Source: Hysterangium stoloniferum (lineage: Eukaryota; Basidiomycota; Agaricomycetes; Hysterangiales; Hysterangiaceae). Taken from it: a DNA stretch of 64,000 bases. The position numbers and the translations under genes are program-made. The notes below the pieces were generated by a model that searched no databases, was not told the DNA's origin, and saw only the letters and a program-made list of their open reading frames with translations. Positions within the stretch are counted from its first letter, which is position 1; the number at the start of each line of letters is the position of its first letter. This document shows, piece by piece, positions 21,209 to 31,669 of the stretch. The stretch is taken from positions 1,302,001-1,366,000 of the forward strand of contig WHVD01000001.1 of assembly GCA_015178975.1 (NCBI GenBank), written 5' to 3'.

Positions 21209-22944
21209 GGTTGATCCTTTCAGGGAGAGCAGGATCTCACCAGCTTCTCCAAAGAATTCCAGTCTTTAACCTTCTTGATTAGTAAGGCCCCCTTTGAGGA
21301 GTGGCTCAATGGTCCATCCGAGTTAACCTCAAAGCCAGATAAAGGACTGCAAACTGAAAGAGTTGCATGGGCCCTGAAGGACTGCATCATCGAACCTGAA
21401 TCAGCAAGATTGTACCTGTCTTTATTGAAGATCTCACCAGAGAGGAATGGATTGTCAAGGGAATTGTCCTGCAAAATGAGGATGGAACTGTACTAGCTGC
21501 CCTGACCACTATCATCTCTAAGGAAAAGGCTGTTTTACCTCTCACCAACCCATCTCTGACACCCTGAATTATTAGGCAGGGAGAAGCCATTGGATTAATT
21601 CATGACCCCAAGGACTGGGCTCGGAAACCCAGATCTCTGGGCAAAAAGGAATTGATGGAGTCAGTGGGAATGGGAATCACTCATCTCATCAACAGCCTTT
21701 CCAAAATAGTAGAGGAATGTATCCTTAATCTCCAGTCTTTGAAACTGTCTCTGGAATGAAAAACTGTGGATGATTTTGACCCAGCAGGCCCTAAAACCTC
21801 AAAGGTTGCTACTACAGAAAGACTTCATTTGGAGGATCTATATAAACTAGTTAATCTAGGACCTGACATCCCCACTGACATCTCCCCTTGTCTCAGTTCT
21901 AAAAATGTCCAAGACTTCTGAGTGGATGGATCATTAGGACAAGTAAATGTTAAAGCTAGCATCCCATTGAAGAATGGCACACAGCCAGTCTCAATGCCTA
22001 TGTTTAAAACTTCACCAGCTAACAGGAAGGTTATTGATGAATAGATGGACACCTGGTTCCAACAAGGAGTAATTGAACCCTCCAAATGCCCTTGGGGAGC
22101 CCCAGCATTCATTGTTTATTGCAACAGGAAACCCCAAGTAGTGATTGATTGTTGAAAACTGAACAATCTCACTGTCTGTGACAAGTTCCCATTACCATGC
22201 TGATCAGAGATAATGTAAGTGCTATCTGGATCCAACATTTTATCCTCCTTCAACACATTAGCAGGTTTCACTCAGCTCGAGATGCTGGAGGAAGACAAAC
22301 CAAAGACTGCCTTCAGATCCCACAGAGGACTGTGGCAATTCAAGAGGATGCCTTTCAGATTGAGGAATGGACTTTCCATTTTCCAGAGAGTCATGCAAGC
22401 CATATTAGCACCCTATTTATGGATTTTCTGCCTGGTCTACATAGATAATATCATGATCTTTTCTAAGACATGGGATGATCATCTGGAGCATTTGAACCAA
22501 GTTTTGCAAGCCATAATTGCAGCTGGAATCACCCTTTCCCCCAAAAAATGCTACATTGGGTACAACTCTATCCTATTGTTGGGACATAAGGTATCAAAAC
22601 ACAGTTTTTTGACTCACCAAGAGAAAGTCACTGCAATACTAGAACTCACCCCACCCACCAAGAGAGGGGAGCTTCAACCTTTTCTCGGCATGGTATTATA
22701 CTTTTCAGTTTACCTGCTATATTCCTGTTGGACAGTTTCCCCACTGTTTGGTCTTTTGAAGAAGGGGACCCATTGGACCTGGGATTCCAAACATGCCAGA
22801 GCATTCAAGGACATCAAGATCACTTTGGGTTCCGCTCCAATTCTAGGACACCCCAACAGTGGGACACCTTATTGCCTGTACACTGATGCCTCTGACTTTG
22901 CCTTGGGATGCTATCTACAACAGGTTCAGAAAATGATGCTATGA
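21209..22944 (+). pseudogene. Ty3-type reverse transcriptase / RNase H, dead
   Basis: Pieces in order: an N-terminal linker (stops), the RT fingers WFQQGVIEPSKCPWGAPAF with VVIDC followed by a stop, then the open frame 22219-22944. That frame has the QFKRMPFRLRNGLSIFQRVM block, the catalytic box VYIDNIMIFS and the thumb/connection LGHKVS...LTPPTKRGELQPFLG, and reaches the start of RNase H (CLYTDASDFALGCYLQQ). The catalytic YxDD is YIDN here, so the second metal-binding Asp is lost. At least four in-frame stops lie upstream. Family (Ty3/Gypsy) is clear from the motif set. Confidence 0.85.
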
Positions 22945-23090
22945 GATCTAAAGGACACCAAAATTTATGCTCAAGAATAATCCACCTTTGAACAATCATG
23001 AGAGGTACCCATCTTCATTACTTGCTACAAAACCAAGGAACCGGAATTTGCTTGGACAGACTCATGGGCCTCAGACTTTGACACCACTAG
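22945..23090 (+). other. Pol end / deletion junction
   Basis: RNase H reading decays here and the 3' LTR begins soon after. The integrase region expected next is missing. Confidence 0.4.
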
Positions 23091-24356
23091 TGTCACTGTC
23101 AATCCTTTATTTCTACTACTACATTTCACATTTGGTAGTATTTACATTAGTTTGAAGATCTATGTATGCCTATGGATACATAGATACTTGTGGGTATGCA
23201 CACTGTAATTTTATGTATATTAGCACTCATAGTTAGAACTCAGACACTTTTACCCTGTAACCACAACTTGCCCAGACACCCTTTCAGTGTCCTGCAAGTT
23301 GTGATTGGGGTATCATCTTAGCCATCTTGAATGGCTTTCAACTCAAATTCACAATCACTATCTAGATTTGTACTGAATAGTCGAAGCTCAAACCATCACC
23401 AATTTTAACTCACATGTTGCACTACTCATATCAACCTCTTTCCCTTCTAACTCATAACTTCATTACAGCTGTTCCGAGTACCGATGGCGGTGTTCAAAAT
23501 TTTAAAAAAAAAGTTCCGCTTTTGACCTATAGACAAATTGTGCTATATGTCAGGAATGGGACCCAATTAAGACACAGTATTTTGGGGTGTATATGATATA
23601 GTAGAGATCTATATATTTATGTATATATTTGGCCTGATGACATCCTATTTAATATTTAGTGAGATATCAGTGCAATGGTTCCCCTGCATTCAATTATTCA
23701 TATATTTGCATATAGGTTGGTTGAACTAATACAATCTATTGTATGAGAGTATTACCTGAGTTGTGAGGCTTAATACCACCTTTTGAATAAGTTGTGCTAC
23801 TTACTGTATGCACCCTTGATAGTGAGTAGTGTAACTTGTTCAAAAGGTATCATTATGCCTCACAACTCAGGGGATATTTTCATACAATAGATAGTATTAG
23901 TTCCACCAACCTATATGCAAATATATGAATAATTGAATGCAGGGGAACCATTGCACTGATATCTCACTGAATATTAAATAGGATGTCATAAGGCCAAATA
24001 TATACATAGATATATAGATCTCTACTATATCATATACACCCCAAAATACTGTGTCTTAATTGGGTCTCATTCCTGACATATAGCACAATTTGTCTGTAGG
24101 TCAAAAGCGGAACTTTTTTTTTAAATTTTGAACACCACCATCGGTACTCGGAACAGCTGTAACTCCCTTTGGAATTATACTGTAAGGTTGATTCTACTTT
24201 CCCTTAGTCATCATAGTTGTCTTATGGCTACTAAAGTCAACTAAGACTATTTTACTATTCATATTGTACTTTGATAGTCAATATATTGTTGTGTCATACC
24301 TATACAGTCAATATTCTTTGTATATAGAATGGTCAGAACTTCCACAACTCTTCACA
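23091..24356 (+). repeat. 3' LTR of the 8.7 kb element, split by a MITE
   Basis: It matches the 5' LTR from TTTATTTCTACTACTAC onward and ends CTCTTCACA. The first ~43 bp of the 5' LTR are replaced by about 16 unrelated bp. The MITE at 23466-24159 accounts for the extra length. Confidence 0.8.
23466..24159. mobile_element. 694-bp palindromic (foldback) MITE, TA duplication
   Basis: Left arm CAGCTGTTCCGAGTACCGAT and right arm ATCGGTACTCGGAACAGCTG are exact reverse complements at the ends. The complementarity runs almost to the centre, so each arm is about 330 bp. The element sits between TA (23464-23465) and TA (24160-24161). The uninterrupted LTR copy at 15618 has a single TA there. TA targeting suggests mobilisation by a Tc1/mariner transposase. 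It has no coding capacity. Confidence 0.92.
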
Positions 24357-26208
24357 CCCTGGGCTTCAGCACCTGGACCTGCAGTTATTCTGCATCAGTC
24401 TATCTGCCCAGCCGATGATATGTGGTAGCCAAGCTGGCCCTGGCACTCAGTGTGTCTGGATGTTTAGTTCCTAGGATCTGCTCCCTGGCCTTCAGCACCA
24501 GCACCTATAGTTGTTCTGCATCAGTCCATCTGCCCAGCTTCACATATATGGCAGCCAACCAGGCCCTGGCTCTCAGAGTGTCTGGGTGTTCAGTGCCTAG
24601 GACCTGCTCACTGGCCTCCAGGACCTGGACCTGCAGTTGTTCTGCCTCAGTCCATCTATCCAGCTGGTAATATGTGTAAGCCAAGGAAGCCTTGGCACTC
24701 ACTGTGTCTGGGTGTTTACTGCCTAGAATCTGCTTCCTGGCCTCCAGCACCTGCATCTGTAATTGTTGTGCATCAGTCTGTCTGCCCAGCAGATGATATG
24801 TGGCAGCCAAGCTGGCCCTGGCACTCAGTGTGTCTGGGTGTTCAGTTCCTAGTATCTGTTCTGTAGCCTTTAGCACCTGCACCTGCAGTTTTTTGGCATT
24901 AGTTCGTCTGCCCAGCTTCAAATATGTGGCAGCCAACCAGGCCCTGGCTCTCAGAGTGTCTGGGTGTTCAGTTCCTAGGATATACTTCCTGGCCTCCAGC
25001 ACCAGCACCTGCATTTTTTCTGCCTCAGTCCATCTACCCAGCAGGTAATATGTGGAAGCCAAGGAATCCTTGGCACTGACTGTGTCTAGATGTTTACTGC
25101 CTAGGATCTGCTCCCTGGCCTCCAGCACCTGCACTTGTAATTGTTCTGCATCAGTCAATCTGCCCAGTTTACGATATGTGATAGCCAAGTTGGCCCTGGC
25201 TCTCAGTGTGTCTGGGTGTTCAGTCCCTAGGATCTTCTCCCTGGCCTCCAGCACCTTCACCTGCAGTTGTTCTCCATCAGTCCATCTGCCCAGGCCCAAA
25301 TATGTGGCAGCTAACCAGGCCCTGGCTCTCAGAGTGCCTGGGTGTTCAGAACCCAGGATTTCCTTCCTGCATTCTACCATCTCTACCTCTAGTAATTCTG
25401 CCTCTGAATATATACCAGCCTCTTTGTACACTAGGGCAGACCTCTGAAACAAATAATCATAGTAGTCTTTTTTCTTTCCACTAGTCACAGACTGATTTGC
25501 AATAATGTGAGGCAGAACATCTCATCGGAATAGTATGTCATTCATTTTGTCTGATTCATTGATACTGCCTACTATTAATGCTGTGGCTGCATAATAATGG
25601 GGTATACAATCTATTCCCAGTGCCTGATGTCTCATCCACATATGAATTACTGGGTGTATTGTCCATGAATATGAAGATTGTGTAACAGGATCTCTAGAGA
25701 GAAGTGAATAATTACAGAGGACTTGCATGGCTGATCTGAATGGCAGACGTTCCCATTCTTTATCACTATTGCATCTGAGCAGCTAAGCAGGTAGATCTAA
25801 TGAAGTGGTTTTCAATCTCCCATCATAACTATTTGCAGGTGGGAATTCTGCAGCTCATTTGAAAATGCTTTCCATGATGTTCTGGTGATGAAAGAATCCC
25901 AAAACTTTCAATATGAATAATGCATTTTGTGCTTGTGTTGAGAACATAGCCTGCTTTTCAATCAGATCATATGACACTTTCAAAGTACTATAAACAGTGT
26001 CATTATATCCTAGTGCCCCTTTCGTGAATGGATTGTCTGCATCAAAAAAATCTCTTTGATATTTTTCATACATAATTAGATACTCTGACATTGGGCAGAG
26101 TCCAGTTGAGATGGCTGCACCAGCAATATCTAGTGCTAGAGGAAAGAAGCCAAGTCTGGTAACAATCTTCTTTGACAATTCTTGTATTGTAGCATCTGCC
26201 TTATTGTA
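24357..26208 (-). pseudogene. NB-ARC/TPR (NLR-like) gene, 5' truncated, split
   Basis: On the minus strand, 26208 to about 25500 aligns closely with residues of the intact gene at 52455-57799: the GLPLAL-type motif region (PLALDIAGAAISTGL), the winged-helix-like segment and the linker. In-frame stops lie at 25855, near 25783 and at 25522. From 25488 to 24505 it is open for 327 codons with eight 42-residue TPRs (ILGTEHPDTLRARAWLAATY type). Upstream homology stops abruptly at 26208, where Helitron-like sequence is joined, so P-loop and hydrolase domains are lost. The 3' part lies at 14933-15617 beyond the retrotransposon. TPR units here are more diverged from one another than in the intact paralogue. 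Confidence 0.85.
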
Positions 26209-26241
26209 AGAAGCTGCTCAAGGTTAGTATTGATAACTTTC
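26209..26241 (+). mobile_element. 33-bp scrap of Helitron leader
   Basis: AAGAAGCTGCTCAAGGTTAG and the following 13 bp are identical to 29749-29781 in the leader of Helitron 2. It joins the truncated NLR gene to an LTR fragment and then to Helitron 1 coding sequence. Confidence 0.75.
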
Positions 26242-26466
26242 CTGAGTGGGGTCCAGCGACTGACACACGGGACAAGGTCGGACATAGACAGAGACGGAGT
26301 CCGGTGAGTATTCTGGTGACTGAAACACAATGTAAAGAAGATGAACGTAGATGAGTCTGATGTATGGAGTCCAGTGGGAATTCCGGTGAACTGATAATGG
26401 GTGCGTATAGGGTGCGGGTGCATATAAGTTGGTGCCCGGAGTCCAGCAGGATTTCCAGTCATAACA
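26242..26466 (-). mobile_element. Family B LTR fragment
   Basis: It matches the last 225 bp of the plus-strand-read family B LTRs, ending CCAGTCATAACA. The rest is absent. Confidence 0.75.
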
Positions 26467-28217
26467 AAACTCCCAAGTTTACATATGACAACAGACATGT
26501 TGTCCCTTACTCCCCCATTTTGATTCTCACCTTTGAATGCCACATCAATGTAGAGTTGACCTTTACCAATAGGTCAATGAAGTACATGCATAAATACTGC
26601 TACAAGGGCCATCATCGTACAACTATGGAATTTGGAAAGACACCAGATGAAATTCAACAGTACCTTGATGCACATTATATCAGTGTACATGAATCTGTTT
26701 GGCGATTAATGCGTAATGAACTCCACACCCAGGTTCCTGCAGTAATGGCACTTGGTGTCCATCTTCCTGGGGAAAATACTGTACTTTTTGATGGTGATCA
26801 AGGTCCTGCTGAGGCTTTACAAAGGGTCAGGGATAACTCTCATGGCTTATTTTGAAGCTAATGCCAAGGATCTCATTGGTTATAATGGACAGCATGTCCA
26901 GGACACATTTTATATGGAATTTCCTGAGTATTTCACATATGTCCCCAAGAAGAAATCATGGAAGCCATGTCAAAGTGGTTTTTCCATAGGGCACATTCAT
27001 TTTGTCAATATTGCCAGTGGGGAAAGATTCCACCTCTGTACTTTGCTCACTGTTGTCAAAGGTGCCACCTCATTTGAACAGCTCAGGACTTTTCAGGGTG
27101 AGACTTATCCCACATTTCAGCAAGCCTGTGTTGCACGTGGTTTGCTTGAAGATGACTGCCAGTGGCACATGTGCCTCACAGAAGCCAATCACATAGAGCC
27201 TGGGTTTCAACTTCATAGATTGTTTGCCATCATTTTGACCATGTCCTCCCCTGCACAACCCCATGAACTCTGGAATGACTTTTAAAGTATTTCTTTGTGA
27301 TGATTTGAAGTTCATACTTCAGCAACAACATGGCATTGTCAATCCATCACCAAACAGCATTTATGACTTTGGTCTCTATGAGATTGATAAGACCCTCCAC
27401 TATTCTGGAAAGTCCCTCTCACACTATTCTGGAAAGTCCCTCTCACACTATTCTGGAAAGTCCCTCTCACACTATTCTGGAAAGTCCCTCTCACACTATC
27501 CAACCATGCCAAACTGCACTGATGTTTGGGATGGGATTCTTGGCAACCATCTTATTAAGGAGCAGTCAGATTATGATGTTGATGTTGAGCATGCCAGTGC
27601 CCAAGCTAATCTTGAAAAGTGCAATCCTGAACAATGAGCTGCCTTTGAGACTATCATGAAGGGAGTAGATGAGGAGCAGCAGGGCAAGTTGTTTTTTGTG
27701 AATGGTCCAGGTGGCACTGGCAAGTCCTTTGTATGGAATACTCTGGCACATGCATGTCGTGCCAAGGGCTATATTGTGCTTTGTGTGGCATCTTCTGGAA
27801 TTGCATCAATGATTCTCAAGGGTGGTCAGACTTCTCACAGCACATTTTCAATCCCTGTTCCCTGTGAGAAAGATGCTCTATGTCATATCAAAAAGGGTTC
27901 AGAAAAAGCAGAGCTTATGAAGAAGGTCCGACTGATTATCTGGGATGAAGTTCCAATGCAGTCACATTTTACATGTGAGGCAGTTGACACTGCATTGTAT
28001 TCAGTTTCCAGTGTGGTTGGCATTTGCAATGACGATTAACAAGTGACAGGGACAGTCTTTGAAAGTGGTGGGAATAGATTTGAGAATGGCAGTGTTTGGA
28101 CATGGGCAATTGTATGTGGGACTTTCAAGGGGAAGAAGTTGGAATAGGATAAAAATATTATTAAAAGAGACAAAGAGAACAGCAAATATAGTGTACAAAG
28201 ATGTATTATTAGATTGA
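26467..28217 (+). pseudogene. Helitron 1: Rep/helicase remnant with internal deletion
   Basis: Roughly 90% identical to 33776-36246. It starts inside the Rep domain (MKYMHKYCYKGHHRTT, catalytic-Tyr region) and continues through the linker to the Pif1-type helicase Walker A (NGPGGTGKSFVW) and Walker B (LIIWDEVP). It is broken by frameshifts (near 26830 and 27280) and a TGA at 27635-27637. At 27989/27990 sequence corresponding to 35234-36018 of Helitron 2 (785 bp) is missing, with only one base of possible microhomology. The last helicase motif ([10 protein letters not shown] equivalent) and the stop remain. Confidence 0.9.
27401..27496 (+). repeat. 24-bp in-frame tandem repeat in Helitron 1
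   Basis: Four identical units TATTCTGGAAAGTCCCTCTC + ACAC encode YSGKSLSH repeats; Helitron 2 has one unit at 34718-34741. Confidence 0.95.
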
Positions 28218-28309
28218 AGTTTTAATGTATTTATTGTTTTGATTGAAATTTTTTAACAGTGATTGTGATATGTAAATACTTAGAAGTGCTCAGAAATACT
28301 TAAGAGTGA

Positions 28310-28425
28310 TGGACACGGGGGGTTTGGGGGGCTTCGCTCCCCAACAAGCCAGAGCCCACAGCAAAGTTGTGGGGCAGGTCACGAAGTGACCGCCCCGCAG
28401 CATAACAAGGGTTCCCAGGCTTGTC
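28310..28425 (+). mobile_element. Helitron-associated double hairpin, copy 1
   Basis: A G-run hairpin (TTGGGGGGCTTCGCTCCCCAA) of nine pairs is followed by a second stem GGTCAC-GAA-GTGACC inside GTGGGGC...GCCCCGC, then GGGTTCCCAGGCTTGT. It lies about 100 bp after the Helitron 1 stop. Helitrons characteristically end in a hairpin near the 3' terminus, so it is probably the 3' end region. The exact terminus was not fixed. Confidence 0.7.
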
Positions 28426-28640
28426 AATCAATATATAGTAAAGTTGTACGGTGGGTGGTGGGCATTTTTAGGCACCGCAGGCGCCCCAATGCATGAGGGT
28501 GTGGAGCGCCCAAATTTTTCCTCAATTTGTGAGGGTGCGGAGCGCCTGAAGGCTTCCCCAATTAGGCCGCCCAGAAATGAGGGCGCGTTAGCGCCCGAAT
28601 GTTGCAATTAGTCAGCACGGGAGTATTTCTGCATTCGCGG
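28426..28640. repeat. GC-rich short repeats after Helitron 1
   Basis: Three imperfect copies of GAGGGTGCGGAGCGCC about 45-50 bp apart (28494, 28540, 28587). It is partly shared with 36480-36560 (TTAGTCAGCACGGG), so it belongs to a repeated Helitron-flank module. Confidence 0.6.
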
Positions 28641-29989
28641 AAGCATTTTGGGTGCCGCGGGACTATTTTGTGACACATTGAAGTACTTTCGTGACGTGTT
28701 TCGTGACACTGTAATGGTGAAGAAGCCCATGGTCAAGCCTCAAGGCTGCCACTCTTATCTCCCTTCCCCCTCTCACCCGGCCGTCTCCTCCTCAGAGTTG
28801 CCATCTGGAATTATTTCTCAAGATATTAAACCTTTATCAAGGTGTGTTAAGACTGTATTTAATCCCATTTAATGTTGCTTTTCTAATTAATAATCATTTA
28901 TTATCATGTTATCATGCAGACAGAATCTGCCTCCCTTCTGGCCCTCTGCTCCCTATATTAGAGGTGGCCCTTCTCTGAAGTATTTCTGGACTCTTGGGGC
29001 TATATCAAAGGTGTGGTAAGTCTGTAGTAATTATTAATCAATTATTGCTTTTTTGAGTGATTAAATAATTTAATTGTAGTCAAATTGCCTTTTCCTGGCA
29101 CTTCCTCTTATTGATAATTTTCCCATACACTGTTTGAAGGCTTTCGTATAATTTTCAGGTGGGCTTTGGGCTTCCTTATGCTGTTTTAAATTATTTATGC
29201 TTTATTTTCTGTATTTGTGGATTATTTTAGAGCCAATTGTGCAACTTATTTTTTTCTCACACTCTCCCCTACTTTTGGGAGTGCTCCCTATCAGTATAGG
29301 TGGAGTATTGAAGGTGAATAGTGTCTCTGGAATTGATTTTACCTTTTTATCCTTATGGATAATTTATACAGTTGCCATTGACCCCCATTGTGTTGTGTTT
29401 TGGGTTTATTGCTATTTCTACTCTCCCTGGAAGATATAAAGCACCTCCAGGTTAGTATTGATTCTCTCTCTCTCATGTTATTAAAGGTTATTAATGCTTT
29501 ATTTTTCATGTTTTTGGGTCATTTTAGACCTATTTGTCTGATTTCTTTTTGTCTCACACTTTCCACTCCTTTTGTGAGTACTCTCTGTGAGTAGAGTGGA
29601 GCATTAAAGGTAAGTCCTATCCCTGTGTTTAATTTCACCTTTCTTTGCTTAATGATTATTCATACAGTGGAATTAACTCCTATTGTGTGGCTTTTTTGCT
29701 TTTTTGCTTTTTTGCTGTTTTGCTGTTTCTATTCCTCCTGGAAGATAAGAAGCTGCTCAAGGTTAGTATTGATAACTTTCCTTATTCTGTGAAAACTGAT
29801 TTATACTTTATTTTTCACATTTTTGATTGATTTTAGCCTAATTCAATTCAACTTACTCTGTCACTCCTCTCCCTCTTTCTTTAATAGGTTTTCTACATCT
29901 GCTGCTGTTACTTTGTTTTAGATAAGCCATACAGCTCCCTTTGTGATATTGCACTGGTATTTTGCTCTTGAGTGGATCCCTCCATTATT
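28641..29989 (+). mobile_element. Helitron 2 leader with repeated exon/intron-like modules
   Basis: AT-rich, no long frame. A module of about 305 bp is repeated imperfectly about three times (about 29160-29440, 29440-29745, 29745-29890). Each has CTGGAAGATA, a CTCCAG or CTCAAG followed by GTTAGTATTGAT (donor-like) and, about 75 bp later, TTTTAG (acceptor-like). Further intron-like pairs are GTGTGTTAAG...ATGCAG (28840-28919) and GTAAGTCTG...TTGTAG (29018-29089). It directly precedes the ATG of the Helitron ORF at 29990. Confidence 0.5.
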
Positions 29990-30946
29990 ATGGATCGAAC
30001 ACCTGAGCGTAATCGGGAGGAGGAGCGAAGGCAGCATAGGGCACAATTGCAAATGACATCTCCATCTGATCATCATCGGCATTTAGTTGTGAATTCTAAT
30101 ATACCACCCCCTGCTCAACCATTCTGAGATCTCCATCTTCCTGTTGGTAGAGGTCAATCTGATAATCCATTTTTGGTTGCTCAGCCAAGTGGCTCTGCTG
30201 CAGGTGGCTCTGCTGCAGGTGGCTCTGCTGCAGGTGGCTCTGCTGCAGGTGGTTCTGCTGCAGGTGGCTCTGCTGCAGGTGGCTCTGCTGCAGGTGGCTC
30301 TGCTGCAGGTGGCTCTGCTGCAGGTGGCTCTGCTGCAAGTGGCTCTGCTGCAAGTGGCTCTACTGTAGGTGGCTCTGCTATAGTTGGCTCTGATGCAATG
30401 GCTCTCTTGCGTAGGCAGTATGAAGATTTGCCACCATTACAACCTCTTAGGCAGGGTCGTGGATGAGGAAATCCAGCTGCTCAAATTGTCCAATCTGCAC
30501 CAGTCCAGCATAGTCATCCACCTGTTAATGCCATGCCACACCTCCAGGCACAGGTACCCATTTTGCAGTTAGCCCCACCACAGTATCACCATCTGCCTGG
30601 AAATCCAGCTGTACGACTACCACCACAACCTATTTTGCAATGGGCACCACCACAGCTTCACCAACCACCTGGAAATCAAGTTCCACCACCACCACCACCA
30701 CCACCACCACAACAACAACAACCTATTTTGCAGTGGGTACCACCACAGCTGCACCATGGTCATCCACCTGTCAATGCCATGCCACAACTCCAGGCACAGG
30801 TACCCATTTTGCAGTTAGCCCCACCACAGCATCACCATCTACCTGGAAATCCAGTTCCACAACAACAACTACCTATTTTGCAGTGGGCACCACCACAGCT
30901 TCACCATCCACTAGAAATCCAGTCCCACAACATCAGGCACAGGTAC
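29990..30946 (+). pseudogene. Helitron 2 ORF, N-terminal low-complexity part
   Basis: It starts with ATG at 29990 (MDRTPERNREEERRQHRAQL) in the frame of the Rep segment after the solo LTR is removed. In-frame TGA stops lie at 30125-30127 and 30464-30466. Content: a Gly/Ser/Ala repeat (see 30191-30400), then Pro/Gln/His-rich repeats (ILQWAPPQLHHPPGN type). It is cut at 30946 by a solo LTR. Such disordered N-termini are common in fungal Helitron proteins. Confidence 0.75.
30191..30400 (+). repeat. 15-bp minisatellite, 14 units
   Basis: GGCTCTGCTGCAGGT repeated in frame encodes GGSAA repeats; the last four units are diverged. Confidence 0.95.
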
Positions 30947-31669
30947 TGTTAAGAACTGAAAACTGACTAATGTCGGTGGCCGACAGGGACCGATCGGAAG
31001 GACTTGGCTTCAGCTTATGTGCTGTGCCCTCACAAATATCCGTAGGGTGTCCTTAGATTTCGGGTGGGCGAAGACTAATCCTAAGGAGCTCCTTTCGGCG
31101 AGATACTGATCGGAACTGAAGGACAAGTCGAGCGTCGAACCTAGGGGTTGGGGCCGGGAGTGGGCGAGCGCACGTGAAGGCGGATGGGGGGGTTCTTAGT
31201 ATGGGACTGTTACAGATGTATGAGGGTATTCTGAGTTGGTATTCTGATTGCCTAGTAACTACAACTACAGCAGGTTCATATACAAGTAACAGGCATCTAG
31301 AAAATACTAATGGGGAGAAGGGTGGAAAATGGCATTAACAATAAGCTTGACTAGGAACAGGAAGTTTATGATTAGTTCGGAGGCCGATGATAACCGAGAG
31401 TGGGACTATGATAAAAGGAAATAGTTCAAGGACTACAAATATAGATAGACATATGTGAAACATAAGATTGAACAGATCAACATAATAAAAGGGACATATC
31501 AAAAGTTTGACCAGACAATATGAGTTATTTTGACGTGGGTGTAAATGGAGTTTGATCTTCGTGAAAACATACGTCAGCTTCGGGGCCGATGGTTTCCGAG
31601 ATGGTGACTTGAAATGTTGATAAGTGGTGATAACCTCGGGACCGATAGGGTTGCGACACGGTCGTAACA
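30947..31669 (-). mobile_element. Solo LTR, family D, target duplication GGTAC
   Basis: 723 bp from TGTTAAGAACTG to CGGTCGTAACA with GGTAC on both sides (30942-30946 and 31670-31674). It shares GGACTTGGCTTCAGCTTAT with family B near one end and is a different family elsewhere. A second, truncated inverted copy is at 43958-44450. It interrupts the Helitron ORF. Confidence 0.9.

Larger units (their letters stand above)
15618..24356 (+). mobile_element. 8.7 kb LTR retrotransposon (Ty3-like), family A, defective
   Basis: LTRs at both ends (15618-16236 and about 23091-24356), a 5-bp target duplication CCCTG (15613-15617, 24357-24361), and internal plus-strand ORF1, gag with zinc knuckle, protease and RT in that order. 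There is no recognisable integrase: after the start of RNase H (about 22890) sequence jumps within 200 bp to a shortened 3' LTR, so integrase was deleted. Secondary insertions are a Tc1 fragment (about 17005-17695), repeat R1 (20860-21208) and a palindromic MITE (23466-24159). Its host site was an NB-ARC/TPR gene. Confidence 0.85.

Noticed and set aside
30640-30966. Thr-rich frame of 108 codons
   Set aside because: Shifted reading of the Pro/Gln repeats of the Helitron protein.
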